A DNA stretch of 64,000 bases from Notamacropus eugenii (lineage: Eukaryota > Chordata > Mammalia > Diprotodontia > Macropodidae): the NCBI RefSeq assembly GCF_028372415.1, contig NC_092872.1, forward strand, positions 389,506,853 through 389,570,852. Reading direction: 5' to 3'. Shown piece by piece: positions 52,243 through 63,558 of this stretch (within the stretch, counting starts at the first letter, position 1; every line of letters begins with the position of its first letter). Under the pieces are notes generated by a model. It was not told where the DNA came from and made no database searches. It was given only the letters and a program-made list of their open reading frames with translations. The translations under genes were made by a program, and so were the position numbers.

Positions 52243-52578
52243 TTTCTGAACTTTTTTGGTCCCTGTAACTCTGGGCCTTTTGTAAAACCTTCTCAAATTC
52301 CTTTATTTAACATAAAAAAAATATTCTGGAGTTTACCATACATAGGCACATAAATAAAATAACAGATTAATTTTTCACAAAAATCTCTCTATTTGGAACA
52401 TAGCATTTTTTGTGTGTTATAAAGTTGTTAGATGTTTATAAGTTTATTCAATCTGCACATTATTAATTAATATGCTACTTTTGGAATATTCCAATATGAT
52501 AATATGAAATCTTCCTTATAACCCATGGACAAACTTTTCATACCCCCTGGGGGTACACAAACTCCAGATTGGGAACCT
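52243..52578. mobile_element. Possible hAT-type element
   Basis: It begins cagggatttctgaacttttt and ends 'ccagattgggaacctcag', which look like diverged hAT inverted termini. The AT-rich interior has no coding capacity. Confidence 0.45.
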
Positions 52579-53229
52579 CAGCTTTAAAAGGAGAAATCAC
52601 TCCTGTCCTCCTTTCCTGTCTTTGGAATGTGTTAATCAGGGCTTATGTAGCTTCCTCCTCCAATTTCCAGTGAAGGGGCTAGTGAATCTCTTCCATATAC
52701 TTCTTGGCATCAATGATAACTACTTAGATGGGAGTGAGAAGACATTCTTACCCAGATGAGCCTGAGCCTGGACCTCAAGTCCCTGACTGAGTTTTTTCCC
52801 CTCCCTGAGCACAGGAAACCAAAGAGCAGTCCCAAGATGGATAGTTCTGGTCTTGGGGGAAATATCATGAGTGCAGAGGTTGGGCACTCCTGAGTCTGAG
52901 TGTTGGGTTTCCAGGAGAAAGCTATCTCTAACACATCTCAAGGAAAACAAAAAAACTAAGAAAGACCAAGCTGTGAGGTGGTTTGCCAGAAAATCCAGAC
53001 TTATTGTGAAGACAATGCAGATCAGAGAAGAAAATGAAGTATCTGTTTAGTAGTTTCACAAATCTCCAAAGAGTTTTTACCTCCCAGCAGAGAACAGAAG
53101 TGATGGATTACTGTTTGATATTTTAAATATTTTGTCAGGGCATTGAAATGAGTCTTTTGTGTTAGCATTTCTCTTAGGGTAGAGGAAATAAATAGTTCTA
53201 TATTTGATCTCTAATACTTTGTATGTTGG
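52579..53229. other. No recognised element
   Basis: Two overlapping minus-strand frames at 52710-52950 have no recognisable domain. No repeat seen. Confidence 0.4.
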
Positions 53230-53785
53230 AACACTTTTTTATTTTATTTTTTGTTTTTCCACTTAATAGTATTTTATTTTTTCCAATTAATTACATGTAA
53301 AGATAGTTTTCAACATTTACTTTTATAAGATTTTGAGTTCCCAGTTTTCTTTCTCCTTCCCTCCCTTCCCTCCTCCCCAAGATGGCAAGCAATCTGATAT
53401 TGGTTATACATGTATAATCATATTAAACATATTTCTGCATTAGTCATGTGAAAGAAAAATCAGAACAAAAGAGAAAAACCATGAGAAAGAAGAAACAAAA
53501 AGAGAAAATAGTCTCCTTTGATCTGCATTCAGACTCCATAGTTCTCTCTCTGGATGTGGATGGCATTTTCCATCATGAGTGTTTTGGAATTGTCTTAGAT
53601 CATTGTATTGCTGAGAAGAACCAAGTCTATCGTAGTTGATCAATGCACAGTGTTGCTGTTACCATCTACAGTGTTTTCTTGGTTCTGCTAACATCATTCA
53701 GCATCAGTTTATTAAGTCTTTCCAGGTTTTTCTGAAATCTGCCTGCTGATCATTTCTTATAGCACAATAGTATTCCATTACTGAA
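53230..53785 (-). mobile_element. L1 3' end, well preserved
   Basis: Minus strand from the 3' terminus ('cacttaatagtattttattt') through the 3' UTR ('aagatggcaagcaatctgat', 'ttgatctgcattcagactcc', 'aattgtcttagatcattgta') into the end of ORF2 ('ttcttatagcacaatagtat'). Closest in order to 60800-61190. 5'-truncated. Confidence 0.9.
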
Positions 53786-54431
53786 TCAATTTTTTGGAAG
53801 GGACTCTTGTTAGTCAATTTTGGGAAGACTCTATCATGAGCCAAGTTTTATTTAAGAGGTTTGTCTGGAATTACCATAGGCAAAGGAGTAATGAACCCGA
53901 GAGCAAGAGGGGAAAAAATTGATTCCTTTTCTTTTAGGGTCAAGATTCCCTTGATGTGAACCTGGTCTGCTTGAGCTTAGAGCCCTTTGGTGGAATTGTG
54001 GCATGCCATTCTGAGTCCTGGTTCTTTACATAACAAAGGTGATGAAGATGATGGTGCAGGATTGTAACCTGTCATAGGTCCAATACCACGTAAAGCCTGG
54101 AGAAGGCAAGTTTGAAACAGAAAAAAAGGAATTGGGAATACATTTATGGGACATGTATTGAAAAATGTGAAAAATGTCATAAGCTGAAATGATAAGTTTT
54201 GTGAGTGGTTTAGATAAATTCCAAAGGACAATTATAGGACGGGTTATTGAGAGAGGCAAGAATGTTTGAGGGAGGTGGCAGGATGGGATGTGAGGGTGTC
54301 TTTGAAGTCACCACCAGGGAAAAGAATTCTGCCGTTTCACAAGTCATGCTTTCCCTAATATCCTTCCTAGGAGGGAGGGTCCATGGGCTTATCCAAAGGA
54401 GACAATTCTGATTAAGTTTCTGTAGGAGTTA
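53786..54431. other. Unassigned, LTR-like features weak
   Basis: The start 'tgttagtcaattttgggaag' and an antisense AATAAA near 53850 recall an LTR in minus orientation, but no second copy, clear 3' end or target duplication was found. Confidence 0.3.
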
Positions 54432-54595
54432 GAGGTCAAAAAGATGTTAGAAGCGGTCTAGTCCAACTTCCTCTTGTTATGGATAAAGAAACAGGTCTAG
54501 AGAGGCAAAGTCTATGGCCCAAAATCACAGACCTCATAAGCTGCAGAACTGGGATCTGGCACCAAATTTAGCGCTCTTTCTACTTTTGCCTTTTT
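54432..54595 (-). repeat. MIR fragment
   Basis: 'gatgttagaagcggtctagt', 'gaaacaggtctagagaggca', 'gctgcagaactgggatctgg'. Confidence 0.55.
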
Positions 54596-54712
54596 GTTGT
54601 GCTGTTTTGGCAGTGGAATCTTACATGTGGACTTTTCTGCTTATTAGAACATATTTTTCCCTAATTCTTTCTCAGCCCTCAAAGAATGCAATGAGATAAT
54701 GTAACAATAATG

Positions 54713-55425
54713 ATACTAATAATCAGCAATAATAGCCAGCATTTATATATTGCTTTAAGGTTTTTCTTAGTGCTTCACAATTATCTCATTTGATCCCCAC
54801 TACAACCCTGTGTATCTCCAAGGCAATATTCTCAACACCACCAAGGGCAACTATGAATATGCCAGTGTAGTTCTGAATTGCAAAGTATAACAGAAGAAGG
54901 CATATAGGTATATAGAAGGCAGAAGAAAAACATTTTTTCGGACACCAGAAAGCCAAATCTCAACATCAGAAAGCCAAATCCATCATAGTAACCAAGAAGT
55001 CAATACATATTAGCATTATAGGTCACAAAGTCCTTCCCAAGCCTTCCCCCTGGCCTTCACACAAACAAACACTCAGGAACCTCCCTGTGCCTACTTGCCT
55101 AACTACTCTCATCAACTTCTTCCCAGTTCTGCTCCACCCTTCCTGTTCTACCTGTTCAGCAAGCTCCTCCCACCACATGTGACTTTCCATGTGATTTAAG
55201 CAGGTCCCAAGGGCCTATTAATGAATGGGAACGATCTTCCCATTTATATGACCATTATACCCTGTGAAGTAGGGGCTATTATTATCCCCATTTTACAGGT
55301 GAGGAAATAGGCTGAGAAGTTGAATCATTTTCTTAGAATCACATTTCTAGTAAATATTTGAGGAAGAATTTCAGTTCAGGTTTTCTTGACTCCAGTTCCA
55401 GCATTCTCTCCACTATACCAAGTTT
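54713..55425 (-). repeat. MIR-type SINE split by an LTR
   Basis: 'tttatatattgctttaaggt', 'atctcatttgatccccacta' before; 'tgaagtaggggctattatta', 'tccccattttacaggtgagg', 'cttgactccagttccagcat' after. Confidence 0.8.
54811..55259 (-). mobile_element. Solo LTR, family 2, copy B
   Basis: Flanked by the 5-bp duplication ccctg (54806-54810, 55260-55264; 6 bp if the preceding a is counted) inside a MIR. Its reverse complement aligns along its whole length with 36774-37208. Old; no internal region. The duplication length does not decide the retroviral class. Confidence 0.8.
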
Positions 55426-57199
55426 TGTTCTACATAATATATGTGAAAATGGTTTTGAAAAGATAAAATATGAATACTTTAAAAAATTTAAATATGAAGG
55501 AATATGGAATAAATGGAAAATTATATAAATACATACTTCAATAATTCAAGGATTCATGATTTCATTATTAAGGGTACTTTTGGAAGTCATGGCCAGTCTT
55601 TCACAAATCCAAGAGTTACTATAGTCAAAAAATTCAACATACAACAGCCAACCTGCTAATGAGACCCTCTGTACTTAATAAAGCTGATCTTTTGACACTA
55701 GGCTTTAATTAATCCCTGGTCCTTTCTTCCAACCTTTTCCAGCTTGGTCTAATCTGTCTGGGCTTGTGTTCTGCTGGCACTTTAAGAATCCAGGATCATT
55801 CCCATACCAGATGAGGTATCAGAACAGAATCTTGGTGGAATTCTATATAATATATAACATTTTATATAGGCTTGTCATCTCAGAAAGCTAGCTCAATATA
55901 TCACCAACGTCCATTGATTTCCCTAGCCATACCACTCACAGTGTCTCTGCCCAGGAGAAGGGAAGCAGGCTTCCCCTAAGGATGGCTCTACTTCAGGGTC
56001 AAGTTATGGAGAACATCTTCCTCTGAACATTCTCCTTCTAATCTTCCAAGTGTTGGTGGCCTCTGAGGGGGTGATATCATACCATGACAAAAGGTTTCTT
56101 TAGCCCTACCTTGGGCTTCCTGCCCAAAGGGTCACCCAGAAAGGGAAGAGAAGTGGCCAGGGTCCCACAGGTTTTTATTACTCCAGGAGGTCTTTCTTTC
56201 CCATTGGAAGGACTATGTACTTCTGGTGCTGAAAACTGTCAGTGTGCCCTATTCTCACTTCACATCTCTCCTGCTTTCCCATTGTCAGTCTGGGACAGCA
56301 GAGGTCTTGGTTACTATGCCCAGGCCCTGACTCCAGCTAGACAACCTCAAACTGCACACCTCCTAGTTGGAGTCATCAGTAGAGTGGGGCCTTCTGGAGA
56401 TCGAAGGCACAAAATTTCAGCAGCCGTGGCTGACATAGTAACCAAATGACTGCCATTGTGTTCTTACTGTCTAGCAGCTGCTGCCCCTAGCTCTAGCTCC
56501 TGGATGAAGTCCGACGTTTAGTACATGCAGCTACCCATTAAGGCATGGCAGGTTGGCTATCTCCAGCTCCACGTACTTCGTAGCCCCAGAGGCCTGGCTT
56601 TCCAGAACTGGTGGCTACCTCTGCCTGGCTACCTCCCGCATTGCCTCTAGGAGTGATGAGGTCCCATGATGTCTGTTATACTGCTGTACTCATTTCAGGG
56701 TTATGAACTGTCTCACCCCAGCTGCCTTGAGAGCAGCTATCTTTAAGCCTATATGACTCAGTAATTGGGGTGGCCCTACCCAAGGAGGAAATTCCCTTGT
56801 TTATATGGAAGTAGCGTCAAATACTACAGGAGTTAGACCTGAATGGCCAGTTACAATAAAGAGCACTTCAAGCAGGTCCTGGAAGCTTTTTAAAAACACA
56901 GGCAATGGGCACAGCTCCACCTTTCACTCTCTTAGCCTTAAGGGCATGCAAGTTATGAGGCAGTTACCAGGTCCAAGATGTGATAGAAGGGCTGCCTGGC
57001 CCTCAGTTGTCTCAATCTGTCCTCATGCTAATACATGCCTTTGGGCCTGAAGAGAATGCAGAGATCCAGTGGTGGCTAGGTCAGCTCATCACCAACCCCC
57101 AGGACCCTCTGCTGTTTCCCCTGCCACTGCATTCCTTCCTAGAGGCCTCAGCTTGAGGGCTTTCCCTTTTCCCCTCTTATTTTCATACACACTCTTATT
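55426..57199. other. Unassigned 1.8-kb block
   Basis: 55426-55690 is AT-rich. 55690-57199 has a more even composition and a 121-codon open frame (56084-56449), with further shorter frames downstream. I recognise no host gene, repeat or domain. It could be a degraded pseudogene or an old element. Confidence 0.4.
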
Positions 57200-57380
57200 T
57201 TCAAAATATTCAAGATTTTGTAAAACTTAAAATGACTTTTTTCTTTCAGTTTTCAACGTTCACTTTTATAAAGTTGTAAGTTCTAAATTTTCCCTCTTTC
57301 TCCTCCCCAGGATGGCATGCAATCTGATATGGGCTATACTTGTGCAATCATATTAAACCTATTAAATTACTTCCAAAAAA
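57200..57380 (-). repeat. L1 3' UTR fragment
   Basis: 'cagttttcaacgttcacttt', 'ccaggatggcatgcaatctg', 'tgtgcaatcatattaaacct'. Confidence 0.75.
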
Positions 57381-57784
57381 AGATAGGAGGTTGGCCTTTC
57401 CTTGCTTAAGAAGGTGGACATTTCAGGAAGCTGAGGGCAATGCTTGTGACTCAGATAGGAGAGAAGATATATCGTATCTAGGGTAGGAGGGGACTAGAGA
57501 TCTTGGTTGTTCCTCAGCTTTCCCTGCCCTGAGTATTCAACTATGTTAAGGGTCTATCCTATTTAGGGCTATGCCTGCCACTGCCAAGCTTCACCATGGC
57601 TTAAAATTGACACATTCCTCCTTATTAATTTCCTGTTCCAGTCACTAACTTTCAACTCATTAGCTGAGCTGAGATTATGAATGACCCTTAAGCACATCCA
57701 TCATATTTTCTTAGCTCAGATTGCCAATTCTGTCTACTTCCCTAGGTCTTTAATAATATTCCTCTGTCAAAAGTTGAGGGGAGG
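57381..57784. other. No recognised element
   Basis: No repeat or gene recognised between two L1 fragments. Confidence 0.4.
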
Positions 57785-58330
57785 TGCCTTTTTTAAAAAT
57801 TAAATTTATTTAATTTTCAAGAAGATGCTCATTCTCTGCCTTTTCCTCTGGCCCCATTGCCAGAGAAAGCCAGGGAGAAAAAAAGCCCTGTTCTAAACAC
57901 ATATGCTCCGCAAAAATAAATTCCGACCCTAGCTCTATCCAAAAAAAATCTGCATTCTAGGTCCTTTGCCTTTCTATCTGAAGATGGGTAGCCTGTTTCA
58001 TTGTGAGTCTCTGGACAGATGGTTGGTCACTTTATTGATCAGAAGTCTTAAGTCTTTCAGATTTAGTTGTCTTTATAATATTGTCATTACTATATCCTTA
58101 TTCTCCCGATTCTGCTCATTTCACTCCGTATCTGTTCATACAAATCTTAATGTTTCTCTGAAACCATCTCTTTCATAATCTCTTAAAAGAGTATGCATCG
58201 TATTCCTTCTCATTCATATATACCACAATTTGGTTGGCCATTCCACAATTGGTGAGCATCCACGGAGGTGACTTTCCAAAATTCTATCTTAAGTTTGTGC
58301 TGTCACAATGTACATAATAGTGATGAACAT
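57785..58330 (-). mobile_element. L1 3' region, old
   Basis: 'ttatttaattttcaagaaga', 'catttcactccgtatctgtt', 'ctctgaaaccatctctttca', 'taccacaatttggttggcca'. Collinear with 50400-50930, strongly diverged. Confidence 0.7.
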
Positions 58331-58429
58331 TTACATAACTTCTAAAGATTTCCCATTATTACTATTAATAATACTCTTCCATTACTCCAGGGAATAGATT
58401 AGTTTATCATTGTGTATCTCCTGTCAGTT

Positions 58430-59180
58430 TATGTCCTACTTCCTGCTTCATCACTCAACGGAAACTGCTTTCTCCAAATTTTTATTGTTTTTTTTGTTCA
58501 GTCATTTTAGTTGTGACAGATTTTTCATTACCCCATTTGGAGTTTTCTTGGCAAAGATACTCAAGTAATTTGCCATTTCCTTTTCCAGCTCATTTTACAT
58601 ATGAGGAAACTGAGGCAAACAGGGTGAAGCAACTTGCCTAGGGTCACACAATGAGTGAGTATCTGGAGTCAGATTGGAACTAAAATCTTCCTGACTCCAG
58701 GTCCAGAGCTCTATCCACTGTATCACCTAGCTGCCTATCCTCCAAAGTTGCTAATTATCTATTCATTTTCAAATCTGATGGTCTTTTCTCAGTCCTTATC
58801 TTTCTCAGTCTATCTATTACATTTGCCATTGTTGACCATCTCCTCTTCCTAAGAATTTCTCTCTGGATAGTTGTGACCCTTTTGTCCTTTGGTTCTCCTC
58901 TTACCTGTCTGAGATGCTCCTTCCCAGTCTTGTTTGTTGGATCTTTGTCCAGGTCATACCCACTAACTGTGGGTTTTCCCCAAGATTTTGTCTTAGGCTC
59001 TCTTGTCCCTTTAATTTTTTCCTCATAACCTCATTAGCTTCCATGGGCTTAATTATCATCTTACCTATTGGATATTTCAAATGGGATGTCTGGAGACATC
59101 TAAAACTTCATGTATCTAAAGTAGCTGAGGCATCGTCTTCTGTATGAAGCCTTAACGCTCTCCCTCCCAAGTTACCGAGT
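58430..59180 (+). repeat. L2 LINE ORF2 region, split by a SINE
   Basis: 'ggaaactgctttctccaaat' before the SINE; 'aaatctgatggtcttttctc', 'tttgccattgttgaccatct', 'ttggttctcctcttacctgt', 'gatctttgtccaggtcatac', 'ccactaactgtgggttttcc' after it. This is the L2 reverse-transcriptase region, no longer open. Confidence 0.8.
58486..58737 (-). repeat. MAR1-type SINE
   Basis: 'ttgttcagtcattttagttg', 'gagttttcttggcaaagata', 'tgaggaaactgaggcaaaca', 'ctatccactgtatcacctag'. Confidence 0.9.
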
Positions 59181-59205
59181 ATTTATCTACTTTGTGTAGG
59201 TTGTT

Positions 59206-59224
59206 CTTTCTTTCTTTCTTTTAT
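59206..59224. repeat. (TTTC)n tract
   Basis: Four TTTC units at the junction of L2 and a hAT element. Confidence 0.85.
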
Positions 59225-59244
59225 ATTTGTGTTGTAGCTCAGAG

Positions 59245-59490
59245 GTATAGAACACATTGCCAACAACACTTCCAAGTACAGCCGAACCTTATTAAAATGT
59301 AATTGGGAAATATTTTACAAAACAAATAAATAATACAACAACAAATAAAAACAATACAAAAATAAATAAATGCAATAGAACATAGATAATGTTAATATGT
59401 GATTTTTAAAGTCAGTATACATAAGCAGAAATCCTTATGTGTGGTTTAACCAGCGTTTCTTTTTTCATTTGATGCCACTGTGGTAGACAT
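59245..59490 (-). mobile_element. hAT (MER58-like) element copy
   Basis: 'aaaatgtaattgggaaatat', 'agaacatagataatgttaat', 'agtcagtatacataagcaga', 'catttgatgccactg'. Best preserved of three related copies. It lies inside an L2. Confidence 0.65.
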
Positions 59491-59600
59491 TTTTATATGT
59501 ACTTGTTGTCTCTCCCATCAAATGTAAGCTCATTTAGAATAGAAATTGTTTCATTCTTTGTATATATTCATTCCTTCCTCTCTCATTTCTGTATCACAGA
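59491..59600 (+). repeat. L2 LINE 3' end, resumed
   Basis: 'tgttgtctctcccatcaaat', 'gtaagctcatttagaataga', 'aattgtttcattctttgtat' continue the L2 at 58430-59180. Confidence 0.65.
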
Positions 59601-59604
59601 TAGA

Positions 59605-59998
59605 ACTGAAGCTTTGATGGTATATGGATAGATAACTGGCTTCAGAGTAAAAAAGATGTGGGTTCAAGTTAGACTCTGATGCAGAAATGAATGAATAAAT
59701 TAGCAATTATTTATTAATGTAATGTACTCTGTTGTGCCATATTGAGGCTGCTAAGTTCCATAGTAGATAAAGCCTGGAGTTAGGAGCAAATGATTTCAAA
59801 TCTGGCCTCAGACATTTTATTAGCTGTGACCTTGGGCAAGTCACTTAACCTCCGTTTGTCTCAGTTTCCTCAATTATAAAATGTTAATAATAATAATAAT
59901 ACCTATTTCTTAGGATGGTTGGGGGGATAAAATAATATTTATAAAGCTCTTAACATGGTGCCTGGCACATAGTAGACACTTTATAATTCCTATTCTTT
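59605..59998 (+). repeat. Two MIR SINEs
   Basis: 59605-59690 ('gatgtgggttcaagttagac') is partial. 59755-59998 is nearly complete: 'aagcctggagttaggagcaa', 'accttgggcaagtcacttaa', an (AAT)n at 59884-59903, 'catggtgcctggcacatagt'. Confidence 0.75.
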
Positions 59999-59999
59999 T

Positions 60000-60415
60000 C
60001 TTTCTTCCCTCAAGGGAATGGTTTCAGAGAAACCTAGGAAGAGAGATATGAACTAATGCAGAGTGAAGTGAATATAATTAAGAGAACAGTTTATACTATA
60101 ATTACAATATTGTAAAAATAAACGCTTTTGAAAGATTTAATAATCCTGAATGAATTCATTGACTGACTGTCATTCCAGAGAACAGATGATGAAGCATGTA
60201 ACTCCTGAATACGAGGGGATGAACTAAATATACAAAAGGAGACACATACTTTTTGGACATGGCCAACATGGGAATTTGGTTTACTTGACCATGCATATTT
60301 ATTAAAAGAGTTTTGTTCTTCTTTTCATTTTCCCCAATGACTGGGGTAGGCAGAAAGGAAAGAGAAAATGCTTGTTAATTGGGGGAAAAAGTAACAAAAA
60401 CAAGAAAAAACATTT
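60000..60415 (+). mobile_element. L1 3' end (second subfamily)
   Basis: Sense L1: end of ORF2 ('tttcagagaaacctaggaag', 'gcagagtgaagtgaatataa') then 3' UTR ('tgatgaagcatgtaactcct', 'ttttggacatggccaacatg', 'gaccatgcatatttatt'). One of three sense-strand L1 3' ends in the window. Confidence 0.8.
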
Positions 60416-60795
60416 ATTAACCACTTGTTATACGCAGACACTTTATTTAAACACTGGGAATGCAAATGCAAGCAGGCCAAAATAGTCTCTGCCCTTGAGG
60501 AACATTCTAATAATTGGACACAATATATATTGGAGGCTGCACACATACAGTGGGTGTGGTTTAGACATGTTGAGAAAGGGCAGGGTGTTTGGGAAGGAGC
60601 ACAGAGGCCTAGTGGCCTGGTTTGAGGCAAGATTAGGTGAAAAAAACACTATCAGAACTCAGGTTCCTGAGCAGGAATCAGAGTTTTTGTGAAAGGAAGA
60701 GGAATGCCAGAATGTAGATGGATAGTCTGGAGTTGGCCTGGTTGGCCTGAGATGCTAATGTCTCAGAGCCCCTAGGCAACCTACTAAGAGAGAGG
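60416..60795. other. Repeat U head plus unassigned sequence
   Basis: 60416-60530 resembles the U head ('aacactgggaatgcaaatgc', 'ctctgcccttgaggaacatt'). 60530-60795 is unrecognised. Opposed open frames here (up to 101 codons) have no known features. Confidence 0.4.
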
Positions 60796-60799
60796 GGTT

Positions 60800-61190
60800 G
60801 CTTTTTAAAAAAATTTTATTTCCTCCCAAATTACATGTAAAGACAATTTATTTAACAATTAAATTCATTTTTAAAGAATTTTGAGTTCCAGATTTTCTCC
60901 CTCTTTTTCATTTCCTCCTTCCTTAAGGTAAGCAATTTGATATAGGTTATATGTATACAATCATGTAAAATTTAGTAAAATTTATTTAAAACTTATTAGT
61001 CTTGTTGTGAAAAAAGAAACAGACCAAAGGAAAGAAAAACACTATGAGAAAATAAAGAAAGCAAAAATAGTATGCTTTGATCTGCATTCAGACTCCAGTT
61101 ATTTCTCTGGAGGTAGACAGCACTTCTCATCATGAGCCCCTTGGAACTGTCTTGGATCACTGCACTGCTGAGAATAGCTAAGTAAGATAG
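60800..61190 (-). mobile_element. L1 3' end
   Basis: 'cccaaattacatgtaaagac', 'aaagaattttgagttccaga', 'gtatgctttgatctgcattc', 'ggaactgtcttggatcactg'. Same subfamily as 53230-53785. Confidence 0.85.
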
Positions 61191-61191
61191 A

Positions 61192-61345
61192 GGTTCTTAA
61201 CTTTTTCTGAGTCATGGGCCCCTTTGGCAGTCTGATAAACCCTCAGAATGATATTTTAAATACATAAAATAAAATACACGGGATTATAAAGAAAATTAAT
61301 TCTATTGAAATACAGTTACCAAAATGTTTTTAAAAGTTCATAGAC
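61192..61345. mobile_element. hAT-type element fragment
   Basis: 'gaggttcttaactttttctg', 'agtcatgggcccctttggca', 'ataaaataaaatacacggga', 'attgaaatacagttaccaaa'. The left terminus is present, the right one degraded. Confidence 0.55.
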
Positions 61346-61645
61346 TTGTGAGTTGAAGCCTTGGTTGGACAAGGAGGAGTAAAAGGAGATAGGCTTGCAT
61401 CCTGGTCTTCCGTGTGTAATGTAAATAGAATGGTTTTGTTTTTCTTTGTATGCCCAAGTTTACAGTGCCTAGTAGATAGTGCTTGATAAATGCACTGAAT
61501 TAATTAATCATTATCTATATTTGTAATATAAAATGCCAGTGATAGATGCTGAGTAAGGGGACTGAAAGGAAACTCAGACTTGCAAAGTAGATTCCTACAT
61601 TCATCGATAGAGGCAATTTCTTGGCTAGGAGTTCCTTATACTGAT
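61346..61645. other. L2 tail and unassigned sequence
   Basis: 61405-61500 is an L2 3' end on + ('gtttttctttgtatgcccaa', 'gtgcctagtagatagtgctt'). The rest is unrecognised. Confidence 0.5.
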
Positions 61646-61905
61646 GAAGGGCAGCTAGTTGGCTCTGTGGATAGACTCATCTTCCTGAGTTCAAATCTGG
61701 CCTGAGATAGTTAGTCATAGTGTGACCCTGGGCAAGTCACTTAACACTGTTTGCCTCAGTTTCCTCATCTGTATAATGAGCTGGAGAAGGAGAGCAGAGA
61801 AAGAAAAGGTGGAGAAGGAAATGCAAATCACTTCAGTATCTTTGCCAAGAAACCCCAAATGGGGTCACAAGGAGTAGGATGTGACTGAAAAATGACTGAA
61901 CTGAA
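61646..61905 (+). repeat. MAR1-type SINE
   Basis: 'gggcagctagttggctctgt', 'accctgggcaagtcacttaa', 'tgagctggagaaggagagca' (a small internal duplication of 'gagaagg' words), 'aaatggggtcacaaggagta'. Confidence 0.9.
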
Positions 61906-62034
61906 ATGATATGAATGTCAGAGTCAGGAATTTATACTTAATTTCCTAGGAAATGAGGAGCTACAGAAAGTTTTTAAGTAGAGGAGTGCTTATTCATGGT
62001 CATATCCCTCTTTGGAAGGGAGTGAGGGAATATA
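61906..62034. repeat. Repeat U copy
   Basis: 'ggaatttatacttaatttcc', 'aatgaggagctacagaaagt', 'ttttaagtagaggagtgctt'. Confidence 0.5.
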
Positions 62035-62600
62035 TACAGAACCTACTATGTGCCAGACACAGTGCTAAGTGTTTTAGGAATATTATCTCATTTGATCTTT
62101 GTAACACCTGGGATGTTTTAATGTTATTACTATCCCCATTTTACAGAAGAAGAAACTGAGGAAGAAACAGTTAAGTGACTTGCCCTGGGTCACAGAGCTA
62201 GTGTCTAAGTAAGTCAGGTCTTCCTGACTCCAGGCCCAGCATAGTACAGTTATCCCTTCTACATCCCGATTTTTCCCATTGCAGTTTTGAGATATTTTGC
62301 AGGTGGGCATAAGAAACTGAATGAGAATTTTGGGGAAGTTTTGCAGACAACACAGAAAAAGTATTTTTACTTAACATTGACCGATATGTAGCCTATGACC
62401 AAGCATTTAACCCAAATTTTACAATAAGGTATTGTAAATACCTCATAAAAGAAAAAGAAAAATTTCAGATCTTCTCTGGTTAAGGAAGGCCAAAAAAATT
62501 TTACATGGGTTTTCCAGATCAAGGGGATGCTGTACCCCTAACCCTTGCAATGTGGAAGGGATAACTATCTACTTTGCCACTAGCTGCCTGTCCTCCTAGA
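62035..62600 (-). repeat. MIR-type SINE split by a DNA transposon
   Basis: 'ctactatgtgccagacacag', 'tccccattttacagaagaag', 'actccaggcccagcatagta' before; 'tctactttgccactagctgc' after the insertion. Confidence 0.8.
62247..62565. mobile_element. Tc1/mariner-type miniature element
   Basis: Left terminus cagttatcccttctaca and right terminus reading the reverse complement gttatcccttccaca, flanked by TA on both sides (62245-62246, 62566-62567). About 320 bp, no transposase. It lies inside a MIR-type SINE. Confidence 0.8.
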
Positions 62601-62745
62601 CAGCGTGCTCCTATAACAGGCATTGTAAAGAGAGAGCAGGAGCCACTTGCTCCTGAAACAAGTGAGCGAACTGGAGCAGCTTTAAGATAGAGTTGAATTC
62701 AGCTTGCTCACTGGAACAAAACATGATATAATCCCCTTACCCTCT
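62601..62745. other. No recognised element
   Basis: Short unassigned stretch. Confidence 0.4.
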
Positions 62746-63000
62746 AGTGAAAAGATCAGTGGATTTGGAATCTCTGAATAGATTTGAGTTTGAATTCCAA
62801 TTTTGCAACTTACCACCTCTGTGACTTAGTTTCCTCATTTATAAGATGAAAGTATCTGACTAGATCAGAGAATTAATAAACTGTGATTTTTAGCGCCCTA
62901 CTATGCACCAGGCTACAAAAACAAAAGTGAAACAGTCTAGCCCTAGCTCAGGTGCCTCTCACTTAGTAAATGCTTAATTAATGTTTGTTGATTGATTCTA
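62746..63000 (+). repeat. MIR fragment and L2 tail
   Basis: 62746-62890: 'gatcagtggatttggaatct', 'gtgacttagtttcctcattt'. 62925-63000: 'cttagtaaatgcttaattaa', 'tgtttgttgattgattc'. Confidence 0.6.
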
Positions 63001-63159
63001 TTAGGGAAATTGTATGCACATATATAAATACATAAAAATGCAAATATAGGGTGGGAATTGGCCCATGAGGATTCAGGAGCACATCATTTGGATAAGCCTG
63101 TTTCTCGAAGTTCCCAGTGACTGACCCTATCATGAATCAGATTTTCCCCCTTCTTCCCC

Positions 63160-63445
63160 TTACCCACAATACATTCAAAATAAAAACAAGGTCATTGGAG
63201 AAGGGGGAATCAGGAAAGGCATCTTGTGTAGAAGGTGGGCTTTGAAGGAAACAAATGATTCTAAAAGGTAGAAGTAAGAAGGGAGGGTATTCCAGGCATA
63301 GGGTATTCCAGGCATGGGAGATTCCCAGTCGGGATAAAGGTACAATGAGGGGAGTTAAGAAGTGTGGGGGACAGGCAGAAGACCAACCAGTCAGTGCATT
63401 CAAGGGAAATAAGTGGAGCCAAGAATTTGAGAGGATTTCTAAGGT
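63160..63445. repeat. Repeat U copy
   Basis: 'ggaaaggcatcttgtgtaga', 'ggtgggctttgaaggaaaca', 'gggtattccaggcatgggag' (a short tandem duplication of 'agggtattccaggcat'), 'ggggacaggcagaagaccaa'. Confidence 0.6.
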
Positions 63446-63456
63446 CTAAATCCTAC

Positions 63457-63485
63457 ATTGAATGAATGAATGAGTGAATGAATTC
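63457..63485. repeat. (GAAT)n tract
   Basis: Six GAAT-like tetramers with one GAGT. Confidence 0.9.
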
Positions 63486-63558
63486 CTATGAAACCACTAG
63501 AACTTGCCATCCATTGTCACAGAGAGACCTCTGCCTAAGAGGCAATTTCTATGCACTC

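Noticed and set aside
36774-55259. A provirus bounded by the two family 2 LTRs
   Set aside because: They are in opposite orientation, and the interior consists of L2, MIR and other repeats.
56084-56449. 121-codon frame as a possible gene
   Set aside because: No motif, family resemblance or flanking splice signals could be recognised. It is kept only as an unexplained block.
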